Shown here: piece by piece, positions 18,316-27,445 of the stretch
Numbering within the stretch: the first letter of the stretch is position 1
Layout of the letters: each line of letters opens with the position of its first letter
From: Mycobacterium kubicae
Lineage (GTDB): Bacteria; Actinomycetota; Actinomycetes; Mycobacteriales; Mycobacteriaceae
Assembly (NCBI RefSeq): GCF_015689175.1
Contig: NZ_CP065047.1
Location: forward strand, 248,001-312,000
Direction: 5' to 3'
DNA length: 64,000 nt
Made by a program: the position numbers and the translations under genes
Notes under the pieces: model-generated
Seen by the model: only the letters and a program-made list of their open reading frames with translations
Database searches by the model: none
What the model was told of the DNA's origin: nothing

Positions 18316-19227
18316 ATGGTCAACTGGACAACAGACGATATTCCCGACCAGACCGGTCGTACCGCCGTCATCACCGGCGCCAACACCGGTCTGGGCTTCG
18401 CGACCGCCGCCGCACTAGCCGCCCGGGGCGCGCAGGTCGTGCTGGCCGTGCGCAACCTCGACAAGGGGAAGCAGGCAGCGGCGCGGATCACCGCCGCGAA
18501 TCCCGGCGCCGACGTGGAACTGCAGGAATTGGACCTGACGTCACTGGACTCGGTGCGGGCGGCGGCGGCACAGTTGCGGGCACAGCACGACCGCATCGAC
18601 CTGTTGATCAACAACGCCGGGGTGATGTGGACACCCAAGGCGACTACTGCGGATGGTTTCGAATTGCAGTTCGGCACAAACCATCTGGGCCACTTCGCGT
18701 TGACCGGGCTACTGCTGGACCGGTTGTTGCCCGTTGCCGGTTCACGGGTGGTCACCGTCAGCAGTCTCGGCCACCGCATCCGCGCCGCGATCCATTTCGA
18801 GGACCTGCAGTGGGAGCGCAGTTACAACCGGGTCGGCGCCTACGGGCAAGCCAAGCTGGCTAATCTGCTGTTCACCTATGAGCTGCAGCGTCGGCTGGTC
18901 TCGCACGTCACCACCATCGCGGTGGCCGCCCATCCGGGTGGCTCCAAGACCGAGTTGACCCGCAACCTGCCCCGGCCGCTCGCGGCGGCCACCGCCCTGC
19001 TGGAACCGTTGATGCAAGACGCCGGGATGGGCGCGTTACCGCAGTTGCGCGCTGCCACCGATCCTGGTGTGCTCGGTGGCCAGTACTTCGGTCCCGACGG
19101 CATCGGCGAGGTGCGGGGTTACCCCAAAGTTGTTGCGTCCAGTGCGCAATCCCACGATGCGCGGCTGCAGCAGCGGCTATGGCAGGTGTCCGAGGACCTG
19201 ACGGGCGTGACCTATCCGCTGGACTGA
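18316..19227 (+). CDS. Short-chain dehydrogenase/reductase (Rv0068-like)
   Basis: 303 residues from ATG 18316, preceded by GAGGAG at 7 nt. It is a classical SDR of the retinol-dehydrogenase/protochlorophyllide-reductase-like group: cofactor motif TGANTGLG (20-27), DLTSLDSVR, NNAGVM, catalytic Ser in TVSSLGH and catalytic YGQAK (Y176, K180). It reduces or oxidises an alcohol/ketone with NAD(P)H. The length and divergent TetR match the Rv0067c/Rv0068 arrangement. It ends 5 bp from a converging flavoprotein gene. Confidence 0.92.
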   Translation: MVNWTTDDIPDQTGRTAVITGANTGLGFATAAALAARGAQVVLAVRNLDKGKQAAARITAANPGADVELQELDLTSLDSVRAAAAQLRAQHDRIDLLINNAGVMWTPKATTADGFELQFGTNHLGHFALTGLLLDRLLPVAGSRVVTVSSLGHRIRAAIHFEDLQWERSYNRVGAYGQAKLANLLFTYELQRRLVSHVTTIAVAAHPGGSKTELTRNLPRPLAAATALLEPLMQDAGMGALPQLRAATDPGVLGGQYFGPDGIGEVRGYPKVVASSAQSHDARLQQRLWQVSEDLTGVTYPLD

Positions 19228-19232
19228 AACTC

Positions 19233-20855
19233 TCAGCCGGCGATGTGGTCAACCGATCTCGTTGTGGCGGCGCACTTTCCGGCGCGGCGGCCAGAAAAGA
19301 CGCAATCGGCCAGGGACAGCCCACTGACGTAGGAATTGGAGCAGACGCCGACCGCCGTACGCCCCGCGCTGAACAAGCCGGGAATCGGTCGGCCGGCTTG
19401 ATCGAGCACCGCACCGCTGCCTTCGTCGACTCGAATACCGCCGAGGGTGAGCATGGGCGTGGGATTGATCAAACTGGGCCGCACCGAAATGTTGAGCAGC
19501 GTGTACGGCGGCCGGCTGACAGGGCGCACGAACTCCCTCGGTTTCCCGGCGGGATCCGGTGCGCCCGAGTGGAACGCATCGTTGTGTGCCGCGACCGTGG
19601 CTACCAAACCGTCGGGATCGACGCCGGCGGCACGCGCGACGGCCGCCAGAGAGGGCCCCCGCACCGAGTCGGCAACCATCAGCGCGGTCGACTGGGCCCG
19701 CTGAAACCATAACGGCTGCTTGATCAGTTGGCGCCGCGCCTCCTTCATCAGCGCAGCGTCGGCCAGGATCCAACCCTTGCCGTCGTGTTGACGCACCATG
19801 GCTTGGCCGACGGCTGCGCCGTAACGGGTTTCGTCGATGACGCGGCGCCCGCGTTGGTCGACGATGATGGCGCTGAGAAACGCACTCGGTGGAGTGATGA
19901 AGCGCCAGGCCGATACGTTGTCCATCCGCTCCGCCACGGCACCTACGCTCTGAGCCAACGCGATTCCGCTTCCGTCGTCACCACTGGTTCCCAGCTGCAG
20001 CCCGCCGGAGTACTGCGGCGCATACCGTTGTATCCACTCGCTGTTCGCAATGAAGCCACCCGCGCACAGCACGACCGCGCGCCGCGCCTCGACTCGCACC
20101 GGCCGCGCGTAGCGTCGCTCGAGGTGTCGGAGGCGCCGCTCCAAAGCGCCCCGCAGAGGTGGGTAGTAGATGCCCGGCTTGGCGGACAGTTGCGCCATCG
20201 CGGCGTACCGCCGGCGTACGCGAGGCGGCGCGTAATGCATGGTCATCGCTTCGACTCCGGTCACTCGACCGGTTGCATCTTGGATGAGCTTGGTCGCGGT
20301 CGTGTGGGGGTGTAGCCGAACCCCTTGTGCCAGAGCGGATTCGGCTAGCGGTGCGTACAGCTGCTTGCCGGAGGTGCCCTTGCCCTTGACGCGATGGCCC
20401 CGCTGGACCGGCGGGGTGTGCCGGCGAAAAGCGCCGGCGTTTTCACTGCCTGAGTGATACAGGTAGTAGCGATTGTTGGGAAACGACGTCTTGTACGGAC
20501 ACAGCGTGGCGTCGAACGGCACGCCGTGGTGACGCAGCCAGGTGATCATCTCCGGGCTGCTGCGGACGAACGACTCGAGCGTTTGTGGGCTGACCGCGTC
20601 ACCGACCTCCAGGCGCAGATACGTCAGCATCTGCTCGGCGGTGTCGACAACACCCGCTTGTTTCTGGATGGTCGTACCAGCGCCGGCGTAGATGATCCCG
20701 CCGGAAAGGGTCGTCGCACCACCGCCGTTGGCTCGGTCTATCGCAATGACGTCCGCACCGTGTTCGCGCGCGGTGATGGCCGCGCAGGCCCCTGCGGCAC
20801 CGAATCCGACGACCACCACATCGGCGGATGCGGCGAAGTTGGTGTCCCTTGCCAT
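19233..20855 (-). CDS. KstD-like FAD-binding dehydrogenase
   Basis: 540 residues from ATG 20855. The N-terminal FAD site is VVVVGFGAAGACAAITAREHG with the acidic end of strand 2 at AIDRA and the TTLSGGIIYAGAGT loop. A cap domain follows and the second FAD segment is AVVLCAGGFIAN. The C-terminal segment PGLFSAGRTAVGVCSNSYVSGLSLADCVFSGRRAG closes the flavin site, as in fumarate-reductase/3-ketosteroid-delta1-dehydrogenase flavoproteins. A match to the KstR operator consensus lies 33 bp upstream, so it is probably induced during sterol catabolism and may desaturate a steroid or related ketone. It is more divergent than canonical KstD, so the exact reaction is open. Confidence 0.82.
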   Translation of the reverse strand: MARDTNFAASADVVVVGFGAAGACAAITAREHGADVIAIDRANGGGATTLSGGIIYAGAGTTIQKQAGVVDTAEQMLTYLRLEVGDAVSPQTLESFVRSSPEMITWLRHHGVPFDATLCPYKTSFPNNRYYLYHSGSENAGAFRRHTPPVQRGHRVKGKGTSGKQLYAPLAESALAQGVRLHPHTTATKLIQDATGRVTGVEAMTMHYAPPRVRRRYAAMAQLSAKPGIYYPPLRGALERRLRHLERRYARPVRVEARRAVVLCAGGFIANSEWIQRYAPQYSGGLQLGTSGDDGSGIALAQSVGAVAERMDNVSAWRFITPPSAFLSAIIVDQRGRRVIDETRYGAAVGQAMVRQHDGKGWILADAALMKEARRQLIKQPLWFQRAQSTALMVADSVRGPSLAAVARAAGVDPDGLVATVAAHNDAFHSGAPDPAGKPREFVRPVSRPPYTLLNISVRPSLINPTPMLTLGGIRVDEGSGAVLDQAGRPIPGLFSAGRTAVGVCSNSYVSGLSLADCVFSGRRAGKCAATTRSVDHIAG

Positions 20856-20887
20856 GTATCACCCCAATCGTTGCCCGCGCGAGGAAC

Positions 20888-20901
20888 TGTAACACGTTCT
20901 A
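20888..20901. promoter_or_regulatory. KstR-type operator
   Basis: TGTAACACGTTCTA matches the published mycobacterial KstR consensus TnnAACnnGTTnnA at every fixed position. It lies 33 bp upstream of the ATG of the KstD-like flavoprotein gene and downstream of the PP2C gene, so it governs the flavoprotein gene. Confidence 0.75.
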
Positions 20902-20945
20902 GTTACGTTCTCGCCAGGTCGGAAGGCCTAACTTGGTAAGACGGA

Positions 20946-21710
20946 CTACATATCGTCGTCGGTGGCGTCGCGGATGACGTCGATCACGACGGCGGTGATG
21001 TTGTCCGGTCCACCCGCCTGGTTTGCCGCTTCGATCAGCGCTGCGCAGGCGTCCTCCGGTGCGTCGTGTTGAGTCAACAGCTGCGCCAGAGTTGGTTCGT
21101 CGACGGGTCCGTAGAGGCCGTCGCTGCACAACAGGATGCGGTCGCCGGTTTCCAAGTCCACCGCGGCGGCGTCCGGTGCTGCGCGCGGGTACATCGCCAC
21201 ATGTCGGCTCAGGGTGTTGCGTGCCGGGTGCCGGGCTGCATCCTCGGGTTTGACCGCATTCGCGTCGATCAGGTCTTGCAGCACGGTGTGGTCGCGGGTC
21301 AGGCGCTGCAGTCGTTGGTCGCGGCACAGGTAGGCGCGGCTGTCACCAAGGTGGGCAACCAGAGCGCGCTCGCCGGCGATGACGACCGCCACCACCGTGG
21401 TGGTGGCCCCGGCAACACGCTCGTCGGTGGTGCTGTAGTCGCGAAAGTGATCGGAGAACTCGGCGACGGCACGGCCCAGCAACTCGGGCGCCTCGGTGCT
21501 GTTCAGATCGGCCGGCTTCAGGTGACGCGCAACATAACTGGGCAGCAACTCGACCGTCAGGTGAGCGGCCAGCGCACCATCGGTACTGCACGCCACGCCA
21601 TCGGCGACAATGAACAATTGTTGATCGGGGTCAGCGCCCCAGCGGTCTTGGTTGGTGGACCGATAGCGGCCGATGTCGCTGCGGCCGGCATAGCGCACCG
21701 CGGCGGTCAC
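20946..21710 (-). CDS. PP2C-type Ser/Thr protein phosphatase
   Basis: 254 residues from GTG 21710. The PP2C/PPM motifs are in order: STNQDRWG, FIVADGVACSTDG, GATTTVVAVV, LVAHLGDSRAYL, LLCSDGLYG and GPDNITAVVIDV. The metal-binding aspartates (NQD, ADG, SDG, GPDN) are all present. At 254 residues there is no transmembrane or extracytoplasmic segment, unlike PstP, so it is a soluble phosphatase. It follows the Rieske oxygenase gene by 10 bp, an unusual operon partner. It would dephosphorylate Ser/Thr kinase substrates. Confidence 0.93.
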   Translation of the reverse strand: MTAAVRYAGRSDIGRYRSTNQDRWGADPDQQLFIVADGVACSTDGALAAHLTVELLPSYVARHLKPADLNSTEAPELLGRAVAEFSDHFRDYSTTDERVAGATTTVVAVVIAGERALVAHLGDSRAYLCRDQRLQRLTRDHTVLQDLIDANAVKPEDAARHPARNTLSRHVAMYPRAAPDAAAVDLETGDRILLCSDGLYGPVDEPTLAQLLTQHDAPEDACAALIEAANQAGGPDNITAVVIDVIRDATDDDM

Positions 21711-21720
21711 GGCCGCCTCG

Positions 21721-23064
21721 TCACTGTTGGGCGCACGCGTCGCCGCCGGTCATCCGTTCGGATTCCGGTAGGTCGAGGTAGCGCTCCAAGTTGCGATGCA
21801 TGTTGATCACGCGTCGCTCTTCGCTGGACAACACCAGGTGAGTGAATCCGGGTTGGCGTAGGCCACGCTGCAATCCTGGCAAGATCTGGATGTCTTGGGT
21901 AAGCACCACGCCGGGTTCAGCGTCCGCCGCAGCCATGCGAACGTCAGTGGGCTTGGTGTGTGGCGCGCCGGGGGCCATCCGGGTCATCAGGAACATCACC
22001 ATCTCGCCGTGGTCGGGGTCAACGCCCGGCCGTGAGCACATGATGGTCAAATGGTCGGCGTTGGTCAAGAACGTCATGTTGGGAAAGACGTTGTACTGGT
22101 GCAGCCGCGTGATGCGGTCGGTGTCGGCCCAGTCCAGGTCGACCCCACGGCTGGCGGCGAACGCCCGGGTATGGTCGGCGATCACGTCTTGAACCGTCTG
22201 TCCGGGCAGCCGCTTGTCGGCCGGAAACGGCGTGCCGGCAGCGGCGCCCATCAACGCGCCTTGGGTGTAAACGTAAGCGTCCCACACGTCTTGGTCGGTC
22301 AGTGTGCCGTCGAAGCGTGGGCTGGGCACGCCATAGGGTTGATCGGATTTGCCGGTGTGACCCCAGATACGTTGTGGGGCGTGGACGTCGTCGACACAGC
22401 GCAGCAGTTCTGGATGCAGCGTCTGAATGTGGTAGGTCTCGCTGTAGCCGTCGGCGATCGTCTTCCAGTTGGCCTCGACCGCCACGGTCAAAGTGGCATA
22501 GCACCGGAAATCTTCCAGGCGGCACCAGGCGATGTCTTCGGGTATCGCCTCGAGGTACTCGGTGAGCGGCATCGCCTCGGGGTCGAGATTGACGAACACC
22601 ATGCCGGCCCATACGTCGACGTGCACCGGTAGCAACGGGAAGTCCGACATGCGCAGGGCGCCGAAGCCTTTGCGGTCGGGCACCCGCTTGAGGTCTCCGG
22701 CTAGAGTCCACGTCCACCCGTGGTAGCCGCATTTGAGTTCTCGCAGTCCCGAGCCAGATCCGACGCACAACGAGTTTCCGCGATGGCGGCAGGCATTCTG
22801 GAACGCTCGCAGCATTCCGTCGTCGCCTCGGACGATCAGCACGGCGTATGGGCCGCAACGGTATTCGAAGTAGTCACCCGGTTCGTTGACGTGGTCGACC
22901 ATGCAGGCCAGCTGCCACACCCGCGGCCACATGCGCTCGGCTTCGAGCCGGGCGAACTCCGCTGAGTAATACCGTGCGGCCGGTACCAGGGTCGGGGTGG
23001 CGGGTGGAGTGCCGATCGCGTCCTCGTCGCGGGCCCGGGCCGGGTTTCCGGAGGCCAGCTTCAT
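21721..23064 (-). CDS. Rieske aromatic-ring-hydroxylating oxygenase, large subunit
   Basis: 447 residues. The Rieske [2Fe-2S] ligands are C92-x-H94 (ACRHRG) and C112-x2-H115 (KCGYHGW). The mononuclear iron site is in GYSETYHIQTLHPEL with H212 and H217. The C-terminal catalytic domain is complete. No small subunit or reductase gene is adjacent, so electrons must come from elsewhere. Substrates of the family include aromatics, steroids and quaternary amines. It lies between an amidohydrolase gene (10 bp upstream) and a PP2C gene (10 bp downstream) on the same strand, so the three appear to be co-transcribed. Confidence 0.92.
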   Translation of the reverse strand: MKLASGNPARARDEDAIGTPPATPTLVPAARYYSAEFARLEAERMWPRVWQLACMVDHVNEPGDYFEYRCGPYAVLIVRGDDGMLRAFQNACRHRGNSLCVGSGSGLRELKCGYHGWTWTLAGDLKRVPDRKGFGALRMSDFPLLPVHVDVWAGMVFVNLDPEAMPLTEYLEAIPEDIAWCRLEDFRCYATLTVAVEANWKTIADGYSETYHIQTLHPELLRCVDDVHAPQRIWGHTGKSDQPYGVPSPRFDGTLTDQDVWDAYVYTQGALMGAAAGTPFPADKRLPGQTVQDVIADHTRAFAASRGVDLDWADTDRITRLHQYNVFPNMTFLTNADHLTIMCSRPGVDPDHGEMVMFLMTRMAPGAPHTKPTDVRMAAADAEPGVVLTQDIQILPGLQRGLRQPGFTHLVLSSEERRVINMHRNLERYLDLPESERMTGGDACAQQ

Positions 23065-23073
23065 GGCCCGGCC

Positions 23074-24840
23074 TTAACGCGCGCCGCGGACTAGGCGGCC
23101 CGGCCGCGCTCCGGTGTCGGCGTCGTTGCGTCGAGTCACCGTCCCGCTGACAACTGTGGCCCGGTAACCGCTCGCGCCCTGCAGAATTCGGCGGCCCCCG
23201 GCCGGCAGGTCATACGCCATTGCTGCGGGATGCAAGGTGAGCGCCGCCATGTCGATGACGTTGAGGTCGGCCTTCTTACCGACTTCGATGGTGCCGCGAT
23301 CCGTGAGACCGAACAGGTGGGCCGTATCTCGCGCCTGCTTGCGGATGACGTACTCGAGCGAGAGTTTCGCGCCGCGGTGGCGGTCTCGCGCCCAATGCGT
23401 CAACAGGAAGGTGGGATACGAAGCGTCGCAGATCATTCCGCAGTGCGCGCCACCGTCGGACAGTCCGAGCACCCCGGCCGGGTGCATCATCATCTCGCGA
23501 ATGGCGTCGTGATTGCCGTCGGCGTAGTTGTACAGCGGCAGCATCAGCATGGCGCTGGTGTCCGACTCGAGCATCAAGTCGTACAGCGTGGCCAGCGGGT
23601 CGGCACCGCGGGCTCGGGCGATGGCGGCGACCGTGCGGTCGGGCGTGGGTTCGTAGTCGGGCGGGTCGCCGAGTGCGTAGAGGCGCTCGAGCGAATGCTG
23701 AACGAAAACCCCCATGCCGTCGAACAGAATTGACGGGTCGATGGGCAGGTCGTCTTCGGACAAGATTGCCGCCTTGACCGCCGGGTCGGCCAGGCGCTGC
23801 GCCAATTCCTCCCGGCTGCATTCGGCCTTGAGTCTGCGGTAGGTGGGCCGGTGGGTGAAGGCGTGATGCCCTTGAAATCCGATCATCATGCCGAACGGGC
23901 GCGCGGCGATCTGGGGGTGCAGGCGGCTGCCCGACTCGTGGGCGGCGGCCGAGACGTCCAACTGCTCGCGCCACAGGTTCGGGTCGGCGTCGACCTGGAT
24001 CAACGCAAACGACAGTGGGCGGTCGATTTCACGGCTTAGCCGCCGCATCCATTCGAGTTCTTTCTTGGGGCCGACGATGTCCTCTCCGGCGGCGCCTTGC
24101 GGAGCAAGTTCGAACACCGCCTGCCCACCGGCGGCCATCGCGCGGCCGAGGCCGAACAGTTCTTCTTCGGCGGCGAACGTGCCGGGCACGGGTTCTCCGT
24201 CCATTGCGCGATGGGCAATGGTTCGCGACGTGGAGAAACCGAGCGCGCCGGCTTCGATCGCTTCGGTCACCAGTCGGCCCATGGCGGCGATGTCGTCGGC
24301 GGTGGCGGGCTCGTTGCGGGCACCGCGCTCACCCATCGCGTACGCGCGCACCGCGCCGTGGGCGATCTGGCTGCCCACATCGATGGCGAATTTCTGGTTG
24401 GCGATCATGTCGAGATACTGCGGATAGGTCTCCCAGCCCCACGTGATGCCCTCGGTGAGGGCGGTGCCGGGGATGTCCTCGACGCCTTCCATCAGCTTGA
24501 TCAGCCAGTCCTCCCGGCCCGGGCGTACCGGCGCGAAACCCACTCCACAGTTGCCGGTGATCACCGTCGTCACCCCGTGACCGCTGGACGGTTCGAGCAA
24601 GCTGTCCCAGCTCACCTGTCCGTCGTAGTGGGTGTGGATGTCGACGAAGCCGGGCGCGACCACCTGGCCGGTGGCGTCGATGGTCTCGACAGCAGCCGCC
24701 GTTTCCAGCCCACCCGCGTCGTCGGTTCCCCTGCGCACGACGTCGACGATCTTGCCGTCCTTGACGCCGATGTCGGCCCGATACCGCTGCGCACCGGTGC
24801 CGTCGACGACCGTGCCTCCGATAATCTTCAGATCGAACAC
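23074..24840 (-). CDS. D-aminoacylase-type amidohydrolase
   Basis: 588 residues from GTG 24840. It has the N-terminal composite beta domain ([16 protein letters not shown]) and the metal site [12 protein letters not shown] (H69, H71). [15 protein letters not shown], with its conserved Cys, is characteristic of the N-acyl-D-amino-acid deacylase group. The C-terminal [27 protein letters not shown] and [15 protein letters not shown] complete the TIM-barrel amidohydrolase. Many mycobacteria carry such paralogues; the physiological substrate is not known. It leads the Rieske/PP2C genes. Confidence 0.9.
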   Translation of the reverse strand: MFDLKIIGGTVVDGTGAQRYRADIGVKDGKIVDVVRRGTDDAGGLETAAAVETIDATGQVVAPGFVDIHTHYDGQVSWDSLLEPSSGHGVTTVITGNCGVGFAPVRPGREDWLIKLMEGVEDIPGTALTEGITWGWETYPQYLDMIANQKFAIDVGSQIAHGAVRAYAMGERGARNEPATADDIAAMGRLVTEAIEAGALGFSTSRTIAHRAMDGEPVPGTFAAEEELFGLGRAMAAGGQAVFELAPQGAAGEDIVGPKKELEWMRRLSREIDRPLSFALIQVDADPNLWREQLDVSAAAHESGSRLHPQIAARPFGMMIGFQGHHAFTHRPTYRRLKAECSREELAQRLADPAVKAAILSEDDLPIDPSILFDGMGVFVQHSLERLYALGDPPDYEPTPDRTVAAIARARGADPLATLYDLMLESDTSAMLMLPLYNYADGNHDAIREMMMHPAGVLGLSDGGAHCGMICDASYPTFLLTHWARDRHRGAKLSLEYVIRKQARDTAHLFGLTDRGTIEVGKKADLNVIDMAALTLHPAAMAYDLPAGGRRILQGASGYRATVVSGTVTRRNDADTGARPGRLVRGAR

Positions 24841-24974
24841 GAGCCCGCTCTCCGTCCCCGTCTCGGTCGCCCTACTGCGGCGTGACCGGCGAATCCCGGG
24901 GTACGGCGGGGCGCGAACCTGGATTGAACGGTGATTACGCTACGCCCAGGAGCGTAAATTCTGAAGGCTTCGGA

Positions 24975-25430
24975 TCAAGCGGTCGTTCGAGACCCCGTCA
25001 AGTGCGTCCACCGCAGCGTCACGTGCGTTCCCTGTGGCGTGCGGTCGATGATCGCTTCATCGGCAAGTGCCCGCATCAGTGGGATGCCCCGTCCCCGGAT
25101 CTGGAACTGCCGGTCGGGAGTCGTCTCCGGGACGCTCGGGCGCCAACATCCTCGGTCGGTGATCATGACGATCAGGGTGTCCGACTCGGCGTGGTAGTCC
25201 GCGCTGAAGTCCATCGTCCCGCGCTGCGCGTGCTCGACATAGGCGAATTCCGCGGCGTTGGCCAATGCTTCGCTGACGGCCAGCAGCAGGTCGCTGAACC
25301 GTTCGGCGCCCAAGGTGAAGTGCCGATCAAGCCAGCTGCGGAACTCAACTCGGGCTTGGGTCGCGCTGTGCGCATCTGCGGCAACTCGCATCCGAACGAA
25401 GCGGGTTCGGTCATCGATGTGAGATGCCAT
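24975..25430 (-). CDS. Anti-sigma-factor-type serine kinase (HATPase_c)
   Basis: 151 residues from ATG 25430. It is a compact GHKL ATPase of the RsbW/SpoIIAB type: the N-box helix is LLLAVSEALANAAEFAYVEHA (E and N conserved), the G1 region is VMITDRGCWRP and the G2 region is RGRGIPLMRALADE. Such kinases sequester a sigma factor and phosphorylate a STAS partner. The STAS gene lies 42 bp upstream on the same strand, so the two form a partner-switch module. No sigma factor gene is adjacent. Confidence 0.85.
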   Translation of the reverse strand: MASHIDDRTRFVRMRVAADAHSATQARVEFRSWLDRHFTLGAERFSDLLLAVSEALANAAEFAYVEHAQRGTMDFSADYHAESDTLIVMITDRGCWRPSVPETTPDRQFQIRGRGIPLMRALADEAIIDRTPQGTHVTLRWTHLTGSRTTA

Positions 25431-25472
25431 ATGCAGGCTGGTGAAAAAGCGTCCTGTCGTCTTATTCGTCGA

Positions 25473-25850
25473 TCACGCGCCGTTGACACCGCTGAGCGCG
25501 GTGTCCAGCGTCCGATAGAGCGGGAACACACTATCGATTCCCATGAGCTTGATCGGCCGGCTGGTCGCCGGACCGTCCGCGACGACCGCGAAGCGAGTGG
25601 GCGGTACGACCTCCGACTGCGCCGCGACCAGGACTGTCATTCCCGCCGAAGCCAAGAACTCCACCTTTGACAGGTCAACGATCAGGGCTGCGGGCTTGGC
25701 GGCCAGGGCGCTACTGATGGCCTCGGCGAGCTGCGGCGCGCTGAGCATGTCCACTTCACCGGAGACGGCGAGTACGGCCGCCCCATCTGCCTGGTAATTC
25801 CCGACTTCGAAAGCCGTCCGATCGACCGGATCACCGGATTTTTCGACCAT
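25473..25850 (-). CDS. STAS-domain anti-anti-sigma factor
   Basis: 125 residues from ATG 25850. A GTG at 25862 has the better ribosome site (GAGGGAC about 5 nt upstream) and may be the true start, adding four residues. The STAS fold is clear: AAVLAVSGEVDMLSAPQLAEAI, then ALIVDLSKVEFLASAGMTVLVAA, where the Ser of LASAG is the usual phosphorylation site. The C-terminal part ends with RTLDTALSGVNGA. It is the likely antagonist of the kinase encoded next. The 243 bp upstream (25851-26093) carry its promoter, but I could not define one. Confidence 0.87.
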   Translation of the reverse strand: MVEKSGDPVDRTAFEVGNYQADGAAVLAVSGEVDMLSAPQLAEAISSALAAKPAALIVDLSKVEFLASAGMTVLVAAQSEVVPPTRFAVVADGPATSRPIKLMGIDSVFPLYRTLDTALSGVNGA

Positions 25851-26093
25851 GCTGCATCTCACATCTGTCCCTCGGGGACACCGCTCTTCTCGATATCCAC
25901 TCTGACCCGGCGGCTGTTGATTCAACCCTGCCGAACGCACTCGCCTGTAACGCGACTTACTGCCATTTGTGGGCAGTGAAGTGGAGGCGCAGCGACACAC
26001 CGTTGCGGGCTAGTTTAAGGCACGTAGGTAAGTGAGCACGCACCCGTGGTCGGCGGGGCGGGTTCAAGTCGCGTCGCTTGCCGCCCCGGGCCG

Positions 26094-27425
26094 TCAGGTC
26101 AGCGGCTCGTCCTGCTGAGCGGACGTCAGGACCCTAGCCGAGACCAGAGCAGCCAGCATCATGGCCACGCAGACGAGACCGTCGTCCTTGAGGCCCCACT
26201 TCACGGCGGCGAGGATGGAAGCTCCCGCCACACTGAGTAGCACCCCCACGACCGCCGCCCGCCGGCCCGAGGCGACGGTGACCGCGCCGTCCCAACCCGG
26301 TAGCGGGTTGTTTTCCAGCGGCCGCAGCACCAGGAATTGAACCGCCACCACGGCAACCATGATCAAAAGCTGCATGAGGGTGATCAGCATGAAGTGCGAC
26401 TGCCCGGGATAGCGCGGAATGCCGAGGTAGTCGAAGGCCAGGTGCACGGCCAGCAGGGCTGGCATATGCCACAGGTACAGGGTCATCGCTCCGGAGTTGC
26501 CGATAGCCGTCAGCCACCACACCCGCGGCCGCTGTGCCCACCGGCGGATCGCCGGCGCGGCCGCTATCGCCACCGCACTGAGCACGATGGCGTGCCCCGC
26601 CAGCAACAGCGACGGTGGCGTCATGTTGGGCAGCCGTTGGCCTTCGATACCCACCAGGCTCAACTCGTACGGCCCCCAGCGCAGTAAGGCGACGTTGAAG
26701 AGCAGCATTGCCACCGCCGTCAGAAGTGCGGTGCGGCCGTTGAGCAGGTTGCGCCGGTACGCGACACCGAACATGCCGGGGATGAGCCACACGGCGAGGT
26801 TGACATAGCCGAGGGGCGCCGCTGCCGGCCAGTGCAGTCGAACGGCGTCGACGACGGCGACTGCTCCGTACACGGCGACGACCCCCGCGGCCAGGTGCCT
26901 CGTCGTGGTGATGTGCCAAAGGACGGGCATGGCTGCCAGCACCAGGACGTAGGCGCCGAGAAACCACAGCAACTGGATACTGATTCCGGCGATGGGCTCG
27001 TAAATATGTTGCGGTAGTACCGGATACAACATGGTCAACGCGACCGCCCAGAATCCGAGGTAGTAGAACACCGGCCGGAACAGCCGGGTGCAGCGGTTCA
27101 TCAACCAGCTGCCCCACGTGCTGTCCGAACGCCAAGACGTCACACAGGCTGCGGCACCGGCGAAGAAGAACAACGGCATGATCTGGAAGATCCAGGTCAA
27201 AGCCTGGAAAGCGGTCGAGGTGGTCAGCAGGTTGTCCCAGATGAGCACGTCGTTGCGGATGACGCTGGTCGCCATCACGGTATGGCCTACCACCACGCCG
27301 ACCAGAGCTGTGATGCGGATGACGTCGATGGCCCGGTCCCGGTCGGCCGGCGTGCGCACGGCCAATTCGTCTGGGCTGGGAAAGCGCAGGGAAGATGTCA
27401 CGCTCAAAGCATCACTGCCCGGCAC
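26094..27425 (-). CDS. Membrane acyltransferase (acyltransferase 3 family)
   Basis: 443 residues from GTG 27425. It has about ten predicted membrane segments after a short cytoplasmic N-terminus. The N-terminal RDRAIDVIRITALVGVVVGHTVMA places the conserved R-x(n)-D-x-x-R and His (GHT) at the first membrane helix, as in acyltransferase-3 enzymes, and MPLFFFAGAAACV follows. Members O-acylate cell-envelope sugars. The C-terminus adds two helices (RRAAVVGVLLSVAGASIL and DDGLVCVAMMLAALVSA). It is a single unit, tail to tail with nothing; the preceding gene on the same strand is an AraC-type regulator 20 bp upstream, so the two may be co-transcribed. Confidence 0.85.
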   Translation of the reverse strand: MPGSDALSVTSSLRFPSPDELAVRTPADRDRAIDVIRITALVGVVVGHTVMATSVIRNDVLIWDNLLTTSTAFQALTWIFQIMPLFFFAGAAACVTSWRSDSTWGSWLMNRCTRLFRPVFYYLGFWAVALTMLYPVLPQHIYEPIAGISIQLLWFLGAYVLVLAAMPVLWHITTTRHLAAGVVAVYGAVAVVDAVRLHWPAAAPLGYVNLAVWLIPGMFGVAYRRNLLNGRTALLTAVAMLLFNVALLRWGPYELSLVGIEGQRLPNMTPPSLLLAGHAIVLSAVAIAAAPAIRRWAQRPRVWWLTAIGNSGAMTLYLWHMPALLAVHLAFDYLGIPRYPGQSHFMLITLMQLLIMVAVVAVQFLVLRPLENNPLPGWDGAVTVASGRRAAVVGVLLSVAGASILAAVKWGLKDDGLVCVAMMLAALVSARVLTSAQQDEPLT

Positions 27426-27445
27426 AGCTTCACACTTGAGTAGTT

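Noticed and set aside
25990..26040. SigF/SigB-like promoter (GTTTAA near 26010) for the STAS gene
   Set aside because: It reads in the wrong direction for the STAS gene and no matching -10 was found.
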